A DNA stretch of 64,000 nucleotides, from assembly GCA_022770425.1 (NCBI GenBank), contig JALEHY010000040.1, positions 1 through 64,000 on the forward strand, written 5' to 3'. The notes below the pieces were generated by a model that was not told the DNA's origin, did not search any database, and was given only the letters and a program-made list of their open reading frames with translations. This DNA is from Parvimonas sp. (lineage in GTDB: Bacteria > Bacillota > Clostridia > Tissierellales > Peptoniphilaceae). Below, in pieces: positions 27,100 through 35,188 of this stretch (positions within the stretch are counted from its first letter, which is position 1; each line of letters begins with the position of its first letter). A program made the position numbers and the translations under genes.

Positions 27100-27778
27100 A
27101 TATATTGCAAATTGCGGTTTTTGTTCAAGGAGAGAGGCAGATTTCTTGTTGGATAATGATAAAGTTTTATTGAACGGTAAAATTGCTGCTAAGGGCGAGA
27201 ATGTTGACGATACGGATGTTGTAGAAATAGATGGAAAAATTTTATGTTTGACGAAAGAAAAAAAATATTTTATGTTAAATAAACCGGTCGGATATACTAC
27301 AACTTTAAAAGATAATTTTGCAAAAAATAAGGTAATAGATTTATTTGATGTTAAAGAGAGAATTTATCCTGTTGGCAGACTCGATAAGGACAGTTTTGGA
27401 CTTTTACTTTTTACAAATGACGGAGATTTAGCTTTCAAACTTACTCATCCGTCACATAATGTTGAAAAAGAATATATTGTAAAGGTTAACAAAGATGTAA
27501 AGCCTTTTGATATAAAAAAACTTTGCGACGGTGTTGTAATTGACGGAAAAATTACAAGAAAAGCAAGATTTATAGTTGATGGAACTGATTCAATGACAGT
27601 AAAAGTTTTTTTAAAAGAGGGAAGAAACAGACAAATAAGAAAAATGTTCGATTCTTTGGGTTACAAAGTTGTTTCTCTTCAAAGAATTTCATTTGGAAAT
27701 ATTAAACTTGGAAATTTAAAAATCGGGAATTACAGAGAACTTACAAAAGAAGAAGTTAGTTATTTAAGGAGTTTATGA
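27086..27778 (+). CDS. rluB: Pseudouridine synthase of the RsuA/RluB family
   Basis: About 230 residues: an N-terminal S4 RNA-binding domain (INKYIANCGFCSRREADFLL) and a catalytic domain with the diagnostic PVGRLDKDSFGLLLFTNDGDLA around residue 95-115, where the Asp in GRLD is the nucleophile. KEGRNRQIRKMFDSLGYKV follows. Firmicute members next to scpB act on 23S rRNA. Three start codons stand in a row (TTG 27080, ATG 27083, ATG 27086); MRINKYIA is the standard beginning. Overlaps both neighbours. Confidence 0.92.
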   Translation: MRINKYIANCGFCSRREADFLLDNDKVLLNGKIAAKGENVDDTDVVEIDGKILCLTKEKKYFMLNKPVGYTTTLKDNFAKNKVIDLFDVKERIYPVGRLDKDSFGLLLFTNDGDLAFKLTHPSHNVEKEYIVKVNKDVKPFDIKKLCDGVVIDGKITRKARFIVDGTDSMTVKVFLKEGRNRQIRKMFDSLGYKVVSLQRISFGNIKLGNLKIGNYRELTKEEVSYLRSL

Positions 27779-28167
27779 TGATAGGATTAAAAAACACAAC
27801 ACCTGAGGAATTTGAATATATTTACAGTAGATATAACATTACAGGAAGTGTAAATCTTGCAGTTCCTACTTTTTTCTTCAGCTTAATTATGGAGGAAAAA
27901 ATTATAGGATATGTAAAGCTTACATTTTTTGATGAAAATTATTGTCTTGAAGAGATAAAATATGATGAAGGTATGGAACGATTTAACAGATTTTTTATAA
28001 AGTGTATAGCATATAAAATATTTTTAAAGCAAAAGAAAAAGTTTTATTCAAAGGTGTTTTTTGATGAGATTTCAGGAGTAGAAAAAATTAAAGATAATTT
28101 ATATATATATGATGTAGAAACAGTTTTGGAACAGGGAAAAATTTGCAATGGATGCGATAATAAATAA
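27775..28167 (+). CDS. Hypothetical protein, weakly acetyltransferase-like
   Basis: 130-residue protein starting where rluB stops and overlapping the next gene by 20 bases, so it is translated as part of the operon. I do not recognise it securely. EEKIIGYVKLTFFDENYCLEEI resembles the central strands of GNAT acetyltransferases, but the acetyl-CoA loop (Q/RxxGxG/A) is not evident. The C-terminus ends in a short CNGC element. A divergent or inactive GNAT fold is one possibility; confidence in any function is low. Confidence 0.6.
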   Translation: MMIGLKNTTPEEFEYIYSRYNITGSVNLAVPTFFFSLIMEEKIIGYVKLTFFDENYCLEEIKYDEGMERFNRFFIKCIAYKIFLKQKKKFYSKVFFDEISGVEKIKDNLYIYDVETVLEQGKICNGCDNK

Positions 28168-28702
28168 TACAAAAACCCTCATTAATTTTTTAGTTAAAAA
28201 TTATATCAAAAAAGTAAACTGTGCTGTTGATATGACAGTGGGTAACGGCTATGATTCAAAAATGATTTTAGATAATTTAAATCCGGAAAAACTGTATTGT
28301 TTTGATATTCAAAAAAACGCCATAGAAAATACAAATAAATTATTGGAAAATTACAGTAATTATATTTTAATTTTAGATAGTCATACAAATTTTTTAAATT
28401 ATGTGAAAGAAAAGATAGACTTTGCTATTTATAATTTAGGTTATTTACCAAATGGTGATAAGACAATAACTACAAATGCTTTAGATGTTGAAGAAAGTCT
28501 AAGTAAATTGCTTGAAAATTTAAATGAAAAAGCAATTGTATTAATTACTTTTTACATAGGACATAATAGCGGATTAGTCGAAAGTGAAAAAATCGGTAAT
28601 TTTTTGAAAAAATTAAATCAAAAAGAATTTACGGTTTTGGAATTTAATTTTAAAAACCAAAAAAATAATCCACCATACGTTGTAATGATACAAAGAGTGT
28701 AA
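28148..28702 (+). CDS. mnmM: Class I SAM-dependent methyltransferase, YtqB/MnmM family
   Basis: 184-residue Rossmann methyltransferase. AVDMTVGNGYDSKMIL (about 26-41) is motif I, CFDIQKNAIENT is motif II and IYNLGYLPNGDKTITT (about 97-112) is the characteristic NLGYLPxGDK signature of the YtqB family. In Bacillus and Staphylococcus this family (MnmM) methylates the 5-aminomethyl group of wobble 2-thiouridine in tRNA. It is the last gene of the recN-scpAB block; a short stem lies after the stop. Confidence 0.9.
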   Translation: MDAIINNTKTLINFLVKNYIKKVNCAVDMTVGNGYDSKMILDNLNPEKLYCFDIQKNAIENTNKLLENYSNYILILDSHTNFLNYVKEKIDFAIYNLGYLPNGDKTITTNALDVEESLSKLLENLNEKAIVLITFYIGHNSGLVESEKIGNFLKKLNQKEFTVLEFNFKNQKNNPPYVVMIQRV

Positions 28703-28919
28703 CTTTATTTAAAAGAGGCATTCTTTTTTTATTGATATTTTCAAACAAATTATTTTATCAATTTATAGAATTATACAATATATACTGAAAAATAATTTAG
28801 AAAAATAATAATTAAAATATTGCATTACGTAACCTTGAAAGTTTGTTTATTTTATGTTAATATACTTTATGGAAAATGAATTAGTGTTTTCTTAAAAGAA
28901 ATCGTTTTAGGAGGAATTT

Positions 28920-30335
28920 ATGAAAAAAGAAACAAGGCTTGTGTTTGTAATTGGCTTTAGTTTGTTTGCCATGTTCTTTGGAGCGGGAAATTTAATATTT
29001 CCGACATATTTAGGATACAGTTCCGGTACATATTGGCCTGTTGCATTTATTTTGTATATGATTGCAGACGGACTTTTAGCAATGATATCATTGTATTGTG
29101 TTTTTTGTATGGGAGGAATTACAGAATTTGTAAGACCATTAGGGAAATATTTGGGAACTGTGATTTTAGTTTGTATTTCTTTGTGTATAGGACCTTTGGT
29201 TGCGATTCCAAGAACAGGTGCTATTACATATAACTTAGGCGTTGCAAATTTTGGGTTTAATAATTTGGTTGTAACAACTGCCATATTTTTTATTCTTACT
29301 TATCTAATTTGTATAAAGTCGGAAAAAATAGTTGATTTTATCGGAAGATATTTGACGCCTACATTACTTGCATTTCTTATAATTATGGTAATAACAGGAA
29401 TAATATCTCCTGTTGGAGAAATTCAACCCGGAGAAAATTTACAAGGTGTAATGTACGAATCATTCATAAATGGTTTCCAAACATTAGACGGACTTGGAGC
29501 CGGACTTTTTAATGCGGTAATTGTAAACGCACTTATTTTTTACAAGATTAAAAAAGAGCGAGAAAAAAAGATGATTTTTAAATCATCAATAGTTGCATTT
29601 ATTTGTTTGTCTGTTGTTTACGGGGGACTTTGTTACTTAGGAGCAAGTTCAAAATTAAATATTGATGGAGCAAAAAACGGAACAGTTATATTGCTTAATT
29701 TTACAAATTTATTGTTTGGACGTTCAGGAATTTTAATGCTTTCTGTTATAGTTATACTTGCTTGTTTAACAACATCAACAGCACTTGCAGGTGGTGTTGC
29801 CGAGTATTTTTCAGAGCTTATTCCTTCTATTTCGTATAAGATTTGGCTTGCAATAATTTGTTTTGTAAGTTTTATTTTCTCTTGTTTTGGAGTTGATACG
29901 ATAATTGAAATAGCAATACCTCTTTTATTTACTTTGTATCCTCCTGTAATAATATTAATTTTAACAAGTGTGTTAAGAAATAAAATTAATTGTAATAATG
30001 CGATAAGATATTCAGCAATACTTTCAATTATTATTGGATTTATGACAGTGTTATCTGACAAGTTCGGAATGTTTCAATTTGTAAAAGTGCTACCTCTCAG
30101 TTCTTTAGGATTTGCATATTTAATTCCGGCAGCAATATTGTTTACGATAATTGCATTATTTGAAAAAAATATGGGGTCAAATATTGATACACCAAAAATT
30201 CTTAATACGAGAATAACATTGCATGATGAAGACGTAAAAATGCTTTATTATATTTCTGAAAAATTAGATGAACCTAAATCTGAAGCTATAAGAAAGTCAA
30301 TAAAAGCATTATACTCTCAATTAAAAGATGAATAA
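28920..30335 (+). CDS. brnQ: BrnQ branched-chain amino acid carrier with C-terminal ribbon-helix-helix domain
   Basis: 471 residues. The first about 415 form a normal LIVCS-family sodium-coupled carrier with about 12 hydrophobic segments (LVFVIGFSLFAMFFGAGNLIFP at the N-terminus; SFINGFQTLDGLGAG and CLTTSTALAGGVAEYFSEL as signatures). The last about 45, beginning near residue 428 (NTRITLHDEDVKMLYYIS), look like a ribbon-helix-helix domain: a short strand RITL, a helix DEDVKMLYYISEKL, a turn and a second helix KSEAIRKSIKALYSQL, as in CopG/Arc-type DNA-binding proteins. The extension is in one uninterrupted frame. AGGAGG precedes the ATG; the gene has its own terminator. Confidence 0.9.
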   Translation: MKKETRLVFVIGFSLFAMFFGAGNLIFPTYLGYSSGTYWPVAFILYMIADGLLAMISLYCVFCMGGITEFVRPLGKYLGTVILVCISLCIGPLVAIPRTGAITYNLGVANFGFNNLVVTTAIFFILTYLICIKSEKIVDFIGRYLTPTLLAFLIIMVITGIISPVGEIQPGENLQGVMYESFINGFQTLDGLGAGLFNAVIVNALIFYKIKKEREKKMIFKSSIVAFICLSVVYGGLCYLGASSKLNIDGAKNGTVILLNFTNLLFGRSGILMLSVIVILACLTTSTALAGGVAEYFSELIPSISYKIWLAIICFVSFIFSCFGVDTIIEIAIPLLFTLYPPVIILILTSVLRNKINCNNAIRYSAILSIIIGFMTVLSDKFGMFQFVKVLPLSSLGFAYLIPAAILFTIIALFEKNMGSNIDTPKILNTRITLHDEDVKMLYYISEKLDEPKSEAIRKSIKALYSQLKDE

Positions 30336-30350
30336 AAACTATAATATTAC

Positions 30351-30387
30351 AAAAGGACTTAATCAGTTTTGAATTGAGTCCTTTGTT
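30351..30387 (+). terminator. brnQ terminator
   Basis: AAAGGACT and AGTCCTTT arms with inner AAT / ATT pairing, followed by a T-rich tail. Confidence 0.8.
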
Positions 30388-30537
30388 TATTTTATAACAA
30401 AAAAATCAAATATACATTAACATAATGAAATTTTAAAGACAAACATTTTCATAAAAAACATTGATTTTTTTAAAAAAATATGATACGATGTAAATAATCA
30501 ATGAGAGTTGATTAAAAGTTTAATTGGAGGTATGGTT

Positions 30538-30933
30538 ATGGGAAAAAGATTTAAATTTTTATCAACAATTGCAATTTGCAGCCTTTTAATTTTTAGTGCC
30601 TGTTCATCAAAAAATACAGCAAAAAATTTAGAAGGTAGAGTTTTTGAAGGTTATAAAGGTGGCCAAATACTTGTATCCGGCAATGTTCTTCATTTTTCCG
30701 GAGCAGGGGTTATAAATCCCAATACTAAGCCGGAAGATCTTAAAGATAATGAGGAAAAATTGGAAAAATCAAAGTTAAAGGAATTTAAAAATCCTAAAAT
30801 AGTTGAAGAAAACGGTAAAAAATATTTGACAGCTGATGATTTTAAATATAAACTTGTTGTTTTGGAAGATAATTTAATAAAAGATGAAGAAGATGGAAAT
30901 GAGTACGTTTCTATTGATAAAACTAAAAAATAA
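30538..30933 (+). CDS. Small lipoprotein of unknown function
   Basis: 131-residue secreted protein. The signal peptide MGKRFKFLSTIAICSLLIFSAC ends in a lipobox (FSAC), so it should be lipidated and held on the outer face of the membrane. The mature part is short, charged and repetitive in Lys/Glu/Asp with EGYKGGQILVSGNVLHFSG near residue 36, which looks like a small beta-rich domain. No known family is apparent. ATG 30538 was chosen because TTGGAGG lies 7 bases upstream; other in-frame starts leave no spacing or spoil the signal peptide. Confidence 0.75.
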   Translation: MGKRFKFLSTIAICSLLIFSACSSKNTAKNLEGRVFEGYKGGQILVSGNVLHFSGAGVINPNTKPEDLKDNEEKLEKSKLKEFKNPKIVEENGKKYLTADDFKYKLVVLEDNLIKDEEDGNEYVSIDKTKK

Positions 30934-30952
30934 TATGCTTAGATGCTTTAAT

Positions 30953-30986
30953 AAAAAAATAATGTGGAAATTCCACATTATTTTTT
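30953..30986 (+). terminator. Bidirectional terminator between lipoprotein and gpmA
   Basis: AATAATGTGGAA / TTCCACATTATT with A- and T-runs on both sides. Its T-arm overlaps the last codons of gpmA on the opposite strand. Confidence 0.8.
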
Positions 30987-31721
30987 CTTTGTCTGATTTG
31001 CAACAGAGTTTATTTTTTCATTTATAGCGTCTTGATTGCCAAGATAATATTTTTTCAGAACTTTAAAATTATCGTCAAATTCGTAAACTAAAGGCACCCC
31101 TGTAGGAATATTAACTCCGATTATTTCTTCGTCACTTAGATTTTCAAAATATTTTACCAATGCCCTAAGAGAATTACCGTGAGCGGCAATTAAAACTCTC
31201 TTTCCGTTTAACATATCTTTTTTAATAACTTCATTAAAATAAGGAACTGCTCTTTCAATTGTATCTTTTAAACTTTCATTTAAAGGTAAATCTTTTTTAT
31301 TTACATTTCTGTACATTTCTTGTAAATAAGGGCAACGTTCATCATTTTTATCAAGAGCCGGAGGTGGAACATCGAAAGATCTTCTCCAAAGTTTAACTTG
31401 TTCTTCGCCGTATTTTTCTGCGGTTTCCGCTTTGTTTAAACCTTGTAAAGCGCCATAATGTCTCTCGTTTAATTTCCAACTTTTTATAACAGGTAACCAT
31501 TGTCTGTCCATTCTTTCTAAAATGATATTTAATGTGTTTATTGCTCTTTTTAAGTATGAACAATAACATACATCAAAATCAAATCCGTTTTCTTTTAAGA
31601 CAAATCCTGCCTCGTTTGCTTCTATTAATCCTTTTTCTGAAAGTCCAACATCTGTCCAACCTGTGAATAAATTTAATTTGTTCCATTCACTTTCTCCGTG
31701 TCTGACTAAAACTAATTTCAT
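30978..31721 (-). CDS. gpmA: 2,3-bisphosphoglycerate-dependent phosphoglycerate mutase
   Basis: 247-residue glycolytic enzyme interconverting 3- and 2-phosphoglycerate. [10 protein letters not shown] (about 4-13) carries the phosphohistidine, [20 protein letters not shown] (about 86-105) and [15 protein letters not shown] (about 181) complete the active site. Length is normal for the dPGM family. The ATG has an AAGGAG site. Transcribed alone from a minus-strand promoter near 31757-31785, with a short palindrome just downstream of the -10 box. Confidence 0.96.
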   Translation of the reverse strand: MKLVLVRHGESEWNKLNLFTGWTDVGLSEKGLIEANEAGFVLKENGFDFDVCYCSYLKRAINTLNIILERMDRQWLPVIKSWKLNERHYGALQGLNKAETAEKYGEEQVKLWRRSFDVPPPALDKNDERCPYLQEMYRNVNKKDLPLNESLKDTIERAVPYFNEVIKKDMLNGKRVLIAAHGNSLRALVKYFENLSDEEIIGVNIPTGVPLVYEFDDNFKVLKKYYLGNQDAINEKINSVANQTKKK

Positions 31722-31740
31722 ATAAACACTCCTTAAATAA

Positions 31741-31785
31741 TAGTAATATCATTACTATTATATCATAAATTCCTTTTTTGATAAA
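31741..31785 (-). promoter_or_regulatory. gpmA promoter with overlapping palindrome
   Basis: On the minus strand TTTATC (31780-31785), 17 bases, TATAAT (31757-31762). The 17-base palindrome TAGTAATATCATTACTA (31741-31757) begins at the -10 box and covers the likely start site, a position suited to a repressor. Confidence 0.5.
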
Positions 31786-31895
31786 TTAAATTAAGACAAT
31801 TTTACCATAAACAGCTAAAAATTTAACTTTTGATATTATTTATGATATAATTACTAAAACTTAAAAATTTTATTGATACTCTCTTGGAGGTGTGT

Positions 31896-32264
31896 ATGGA
31901 TATTTATGATTTTTGGGAGGCTACAGTAACTCAAAATGAGGAAAAAATGCGAAACTTTTTTCATGGTGATGCGATTATAAATTGGCATAACAGCAATGAA
32001 AGATTTACATTAGACGAATATATAAAAGTAAATTGTGATTATCCTAATGATTGGGCTTGTAACATAGAAAGAGTAGAATATATCGGTAATTTAATTATTA
32101 CTGCTACACATGTTTTTTCAAAAGATAAATTATTTTCTTTTCATGCAATATCTTTTTTAAAATTAAAAGACGATAAAATTATTTTGATTGATGAGTATTG
32201 GGGTGAAGATGGAACTCCTCCTGAATGGAGAGCTGATATGAAAATAGGTAAGTGTATAAATTAA
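31896..32264 (+). CDS. NTF2-like / SnoaL-type protein
   Basis: 122-residue single-domain protein with the NTF2-like pattern: an N-terminal helix DFWEATVTQNEEKMRNFFHGDA, then alternating strands ending in FHAISFLKLKDDKIILIDEYWGEDG. This fold hosts many small enzymes and binding proteins; the substrate is unknown. GGAGGTG lies 5 bases before ATG 31896, which I prefer over an in-frame start 12 bases upstream. Single-gene unit. Confidence 0.75.
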   Translation: MDIYDFWEATVTQNEEKMRNFFHGDAIINWHNSNERFTLDEYIKVNCDYPNDWACNIERVEYIGNLIITATHVFSKDKLFSFHAISFLKLKDDKIILIDEYWGEDGTPPEWRADMKIGKCIN

Positions 32265-32267
32265 AAA

Positions 32268-32301
32268 CCCCTCTTTTGTTCTTTGTTATTGTTAAGAGGG
32301 G
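32268..32301 (-). terminator. rqcH terminator
   Basis: CCCCTCTT / AAGAGGGG. The T-run follows only on the minus strand, so it ends the rqcH transcript; it may also slow the plus-strand transcript. Confidence 0.75.
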
Positions 32302-32313
32302 ATAAAGTTTTAT

Positions 32314-34050
32314 CTAATTTATTTTGTAATTATCAAAAAGTTTGTCTTTGAAGTCAATAAACATTGTTTTGTAATTGTCATAGTAGACCATTCCAAGTGC
32401 GGTTGATTTTGCTTTTTTGACATGTTTTTTTTCGGTGTAATCAACATTAGCATAGCCTTCATTTTTGAAATAGCTGTAATATCCTGCTAAAAATCCTGCA
32501 ATTTTATAGTCGTCTTCAGTTAGATTTGACCCTCTCAAAATTACGTGACTTCCGGGAACATCTTGAGCGTGAAAAAATATATCGTTTTTATTTGCAAATT
32601 TCAGTGTTAAATTTTCATTTTGTAAGTTGTTTTTTCCAACAAAAATAGTTGCTCCCGATGTAGTTGTGAACTGATATGGTTTTGATTTTTCGATTTTTTG
32701 TTTATTTTTTTTATTTTTCTTTGTATAACCGAGAGAGATTATTTCTTCTTCAATTTCCGATAATTCATTTAGTTCGGTTATTGTTTCAATGGTTTCTAAA
32801 ATTTGTTTCACATAGTCTATTTCTTCTTTGATGTTAGGAAGTTCTTTTTTTATTATTTCATCGGCAGTCTTTAGTTTTTTGTACTTTTTGTAATAATTTT
32901 CCACGTTTTCTCTCGGAGATTTTTTTTCGTCTAAATTTATTTCAATCAAATTCATATTATCATATATATTTTCAAGTTTTATTTTTTTCATTCCTTTTTG
33001 AATTTTATAGATGTTTATAGAAAGAATGTCTGCAAATAATTTTAGATTTTCTTTTTTTTCATTTGCGATTAATTCGTCATTAAGACTTATATACTTGTTT
33101 GTAAGTCTATTTAGTTTATTTGATAATATTTTTTTAAAATTGTAAGCTTTTTGATTTATTCTGTCTCTTAGAGAATTGTTGTGATAGAAGTTTTCGGTTA
33201 ATTCACTTAATTTTGTAACATTTTCTTTATGATTGTACATTTTTAAATCAAAGCAATAAAAATCTTTTGTATTACTAAATTCATCTTTAATAATTATCGG
33301 ACAATATTCTTTGTTTTTTATATTTTTTACAATGCCTAAGAATACTTTGTCTAAGTTTTTAATTTCATCAATTGTTAAATTTAATGAATTTTTATCTGAG
33401 TCAATACCTGAATTACTCAGTATTTCATTAGAAATTATCGGTGAAAAACCTAAGTAATAGCTATAAAAAAATTTTTTCATAGATATCGGTTCTTTTGTTT
33501 TTAATATTTCGGACGGTAATTTGAAATTATCATCTAAAATATTTTCTTTTTCATCTTTTACAAAAAAATACTTTTTCGAAGGAAAAATTTCTCTTACACT
33601 GCTCTGTCTTGAATCAATATGCTTTATTGCATCAATCACGGTAGAGCTTTCCTTGTCGACAAGTATTATATTTGAATGTTTTCCCATTATTTCGATGATT
33701 AATATTTTTTTACTTAACTCTTTTAACTCATTTAGGTTTTCAATCTCAAAGCATACAACTCTGTCTGATTTGTGTTGATAAATATTCGTTATTGTTCCAC
33801 CAATTAAATGTTTTCTAAGCAACATACAAAAATTATAAGCGGTAATGGGATTTTTTTTGTTTTTTGTACTCAAATGAACTCTTGCCAAGTTATTAGCCGA
33901 AGACATTAGCAGTTTATAATTTTCTTTGTTGTATATTTGTAAAGTTATTTCATTTTTGTCAGGTTGATTTACTTTATTTATTTTTCCGCCTATAAGAAGA
34001 GGAGAAATTTCATCAACTATTGCTTTAGTAAAGATTCCGTCAAAACTCAT
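32314..34050 (-). CDS. rqcH: Ribosome quality control protein RqcH (NFACT family)
   Basis: 578-residue NFACT protein, formerly annotated as fibronectin-binding protein FbpA. NFACT-N occupies about residues 1-230 (MSFDGIFTKAIVDEISPLLIGGKINKV), a helix-hairpin-helix and long coiled coil follow (about 290-430), and the C-terminal NFACT-R domain contains FFHAQDVPGSHVILRG (about 492). RqcH binds stalled 50S-peptidyl-tRNA and adds alanine tails that mark the peptide for degradation, in parallel with the tmRNA also encoded here. AAGGAG precedes the ATG. Confidence 0.94.
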   Translation of the reverse strand: MSFDGIFTKAIVDEISPLLIGGKINKVNQPDKNEITLQIYNKENYKLLMSSANNLARVHLSTKNKKNPITAYNFCMLLRKHLIGGTITNIYQHKSDRVVCFEIENLNELKELSKKILIIEIMGKHSNIILVDKESSTVIDAIKHIDSRQSSVREIFPSKKYFFVKDEKENILDDNFKLPSEILKTKEPISMKKFFYSYYLGFSPIISNEILSNSGIDSDKNSLNLTIDEIKNLDKVFLGIVKNIKNKEYCPIIIKDEFSNTKDFYCFDLKMYNHKENVTKLSELTENFYHNNSLRDRINQKAYNFKKILSNKLNRLTNKYISLNDELIANEKKENLKLFADILSINIYKIQKGMKKIKLENIYDNMNLIEINLDEKKSPRENVENYYKKYKKLKTADEIIKKELPNIKEEIDYVKQILETIETITELNELSEIEEEIISLGYTKKNKKNKQKIEKSKPYQFTTTSGATIFVGKNNLQNENLTLKFANKNDIFFHAQDVPGSHVILRGSNLTEDDYKIAGFLAGYYSYFKNEGYANVDYTEKKHVKKAKSTALGMVYYDNYKTMFIDFKDKLFDNYKIN

Positions 34051-34274
34051 TTTATTCTCCTTAAAATTGTTTTTAATATCATTTTGATTATAAAATAAAA
34101 ACCAATAAAAATCAAGAAGTCAATAGGGCAATAATTTTGCAATTTTTATCATAAATTTTTTTAGAATTCTGTCTGATATATCTTTTTTAGTTTTATATAA
34201 GATTTTATTTTAATTACCTTTTTTATTTGAAAATTTTTCTTAAACAATAATGCTATTTCTCTATTACTTTTTTA

Positions 34275-34345
34275 ACTTTTCGTTTCTATGTTAATTTGCT
34301 TAATTCTATTGTTAAATATTTATATTTTATTTTACAATAACTATA
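34275..34345 (-). pseudogene. Coding relic, paralogous to the relic at 60.65-60.79 kb
   Basis: A frame on the minus strand reads YSYCKIKYKYLTIELSKLT before a stop. It resembles YNNCNAKYKHLTINLRRLT in the relic at about 60.7 kb at both DNA and residue level. Neither copy has a start or an intact frame. The parent family is not recognised; its charged, helical character suggests a coiled-coil segment. Confidence 0.5.
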
Positions 34346-34474
34346 TATTGTATTGATTTTTTTGATTTTAATACTATTTTAATCTCTATTTTAGTTTTTT
34401 TCATTTTATACAGTTTGGGTTACAACGCTTGAAAAATAAAATAGATTAAAGAAAAGAATTAAGAAAGAGAAAGA

Positions 34475-34777
34475 AAAGAATAAAAAACATTGATAAAGAT
34501 TTATTCGATTATCAGTTTTTTATCTCTATTGATGAAAACGGGATAATAAGGCACAATGACAATACCTTTGTAAAATATTAAAAATAGAAACAATGAGATT
34601 TCCTTATACAACTTAGAATTTTATTTATATATTTTTTCTGCTGATTATGATGATTTAATAAGAGGACTTGAAAGTATGAAAAAAGATTTTCCAACAAGAT
34701 TAAGTGAGTTGGAAAAGGAAAAGCAGGAAAAAATAATTTTTAAGTTAAATAATTTAAATACAAAGATATTAAAATAA
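34475..34777 (+). pseudogene. Degenerate gene remnant, unknown family
   Basis: Two consecutive open segments in different frames look protein-coding but are split by a stop (TAA near 34580) and a frame change. The first reads DLFDYQFFISIDENGIIRHN; the second contains FSADYDDLIRGLESMKKDFP and a charged helical C-terminus ending in a proper stop. There is no credible start codon or ribosome binding site. It looks like the decayed 3' half of a gene. An ATG near 34677 could give a peptide of about 33 residues, without a good ribosome binding site. Bases 34051-34474 otherwise hold only the relic at 34275-34345. Confidence 0.55.
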
Positions 34778-34839
34778 AAAATTTTAACTTTATTTTATAA
34801 AAAGGTTTATTTTTCCTGTAAATATGGTATAATGTAAGC

Positions 34840-35006
34840 GAGGGAAAAAGAGAACTGGAGGTGGCATATGCCTCTACCCGTTGCACGAGGGGTCAGAAAT
34901 ATCGGCGACCGTTAAACACATTACCATTTAGACTATGGTAGACCAAAGCAAAGGTGTGAATTTGTTAAAGTCTTTAAAAGGTTAGATTATACTCTAACCT
35001 TTTTTA
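34840..35006 (+). ncRNA. Structured small RNA, about 167 nt, family not assigned
   Basis: An extended -10 box TATGGTATAAT ends at 34833 and a perfect 9-bp terminator stem (AAGGTTAGA / TCTAACCTT, then six T) ends near 35006, with no frame between. Local GC is well above the surroundings. Visible pairing: GGCATATGCC, ACCC / GGGT, GGTC / GACC, TACCAT / ATGGTA with a 7-base loop, and possible closure of AAAGA..ACT near the 5' end with AGTCTTT near 34970. This closed, rod-like arrangement would suit 6S RNA, but I see no conserved element that proves it. SRP RNA and RNase P signatures are absent. Confidence 0.6.
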
Positions 35007-35010
35007 TATC

Positions 35011-35110
35011 TGATGAATAGGTTAACAAAGAGAGCGTATTTCATATACACCGGTGTTGCTTAATGAATATATGCCTACAAAAGTTGCTTCTAAATAAGCA
35101 ACTTTTTTGT
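35011..35110 (+). promoter_or_regulatory. Hairpin-rich leader ending in an attenuator-like terminator
   Basis: After the sRNA terminator comes a second structured stretch. AAGTTGCTT / AAGCAACTT (35081-35104) plus a T-run is a terminator. An upstream copy GTTGCTTA (35055-35062) can pair with the same right arm, which would destroy the terminator, the geometry of an attenuator. CATATA / TATATG and the palindrome ACACCGGTGT add further structure. It does not match a T-box or another riboswitch I know. Confidence 0.45.
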
Positions 35111-35130
35111 TAAATTTTTGTAACAAAGTG

Positions 35131-35159
35131 TTGTAAAAATTTTTTATAAAGATTATAAT
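35131..35159 (+). promoter_or_regulatory. Promoter of the yicC-rsmB operon
   Basis: TTGTAA (35131-35136), 17 bases, TATAAT (35154-35159), downstream of the attenuator-like hairpin, so the operon does not depend on read-through. Confidence 0.7.
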
Positions 35160-35188
35160 TTAAAAAATAAACTTTTAAGGAGAATACA

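Noticed and set aside
34840..35006. SRP RNA or RNase P RNA
   Set aside because: The conserved GGAAGGNAGCA apical motif of SRP RNA and the GAGGAAAGTCC motif of RNase P are absent.
35011..35110. T-box leader before yicC
   Set aside because: No AGGGTGGNACCGCG-like T-box sequence; the downstream operon is not amino-acid related and has its own promoter.
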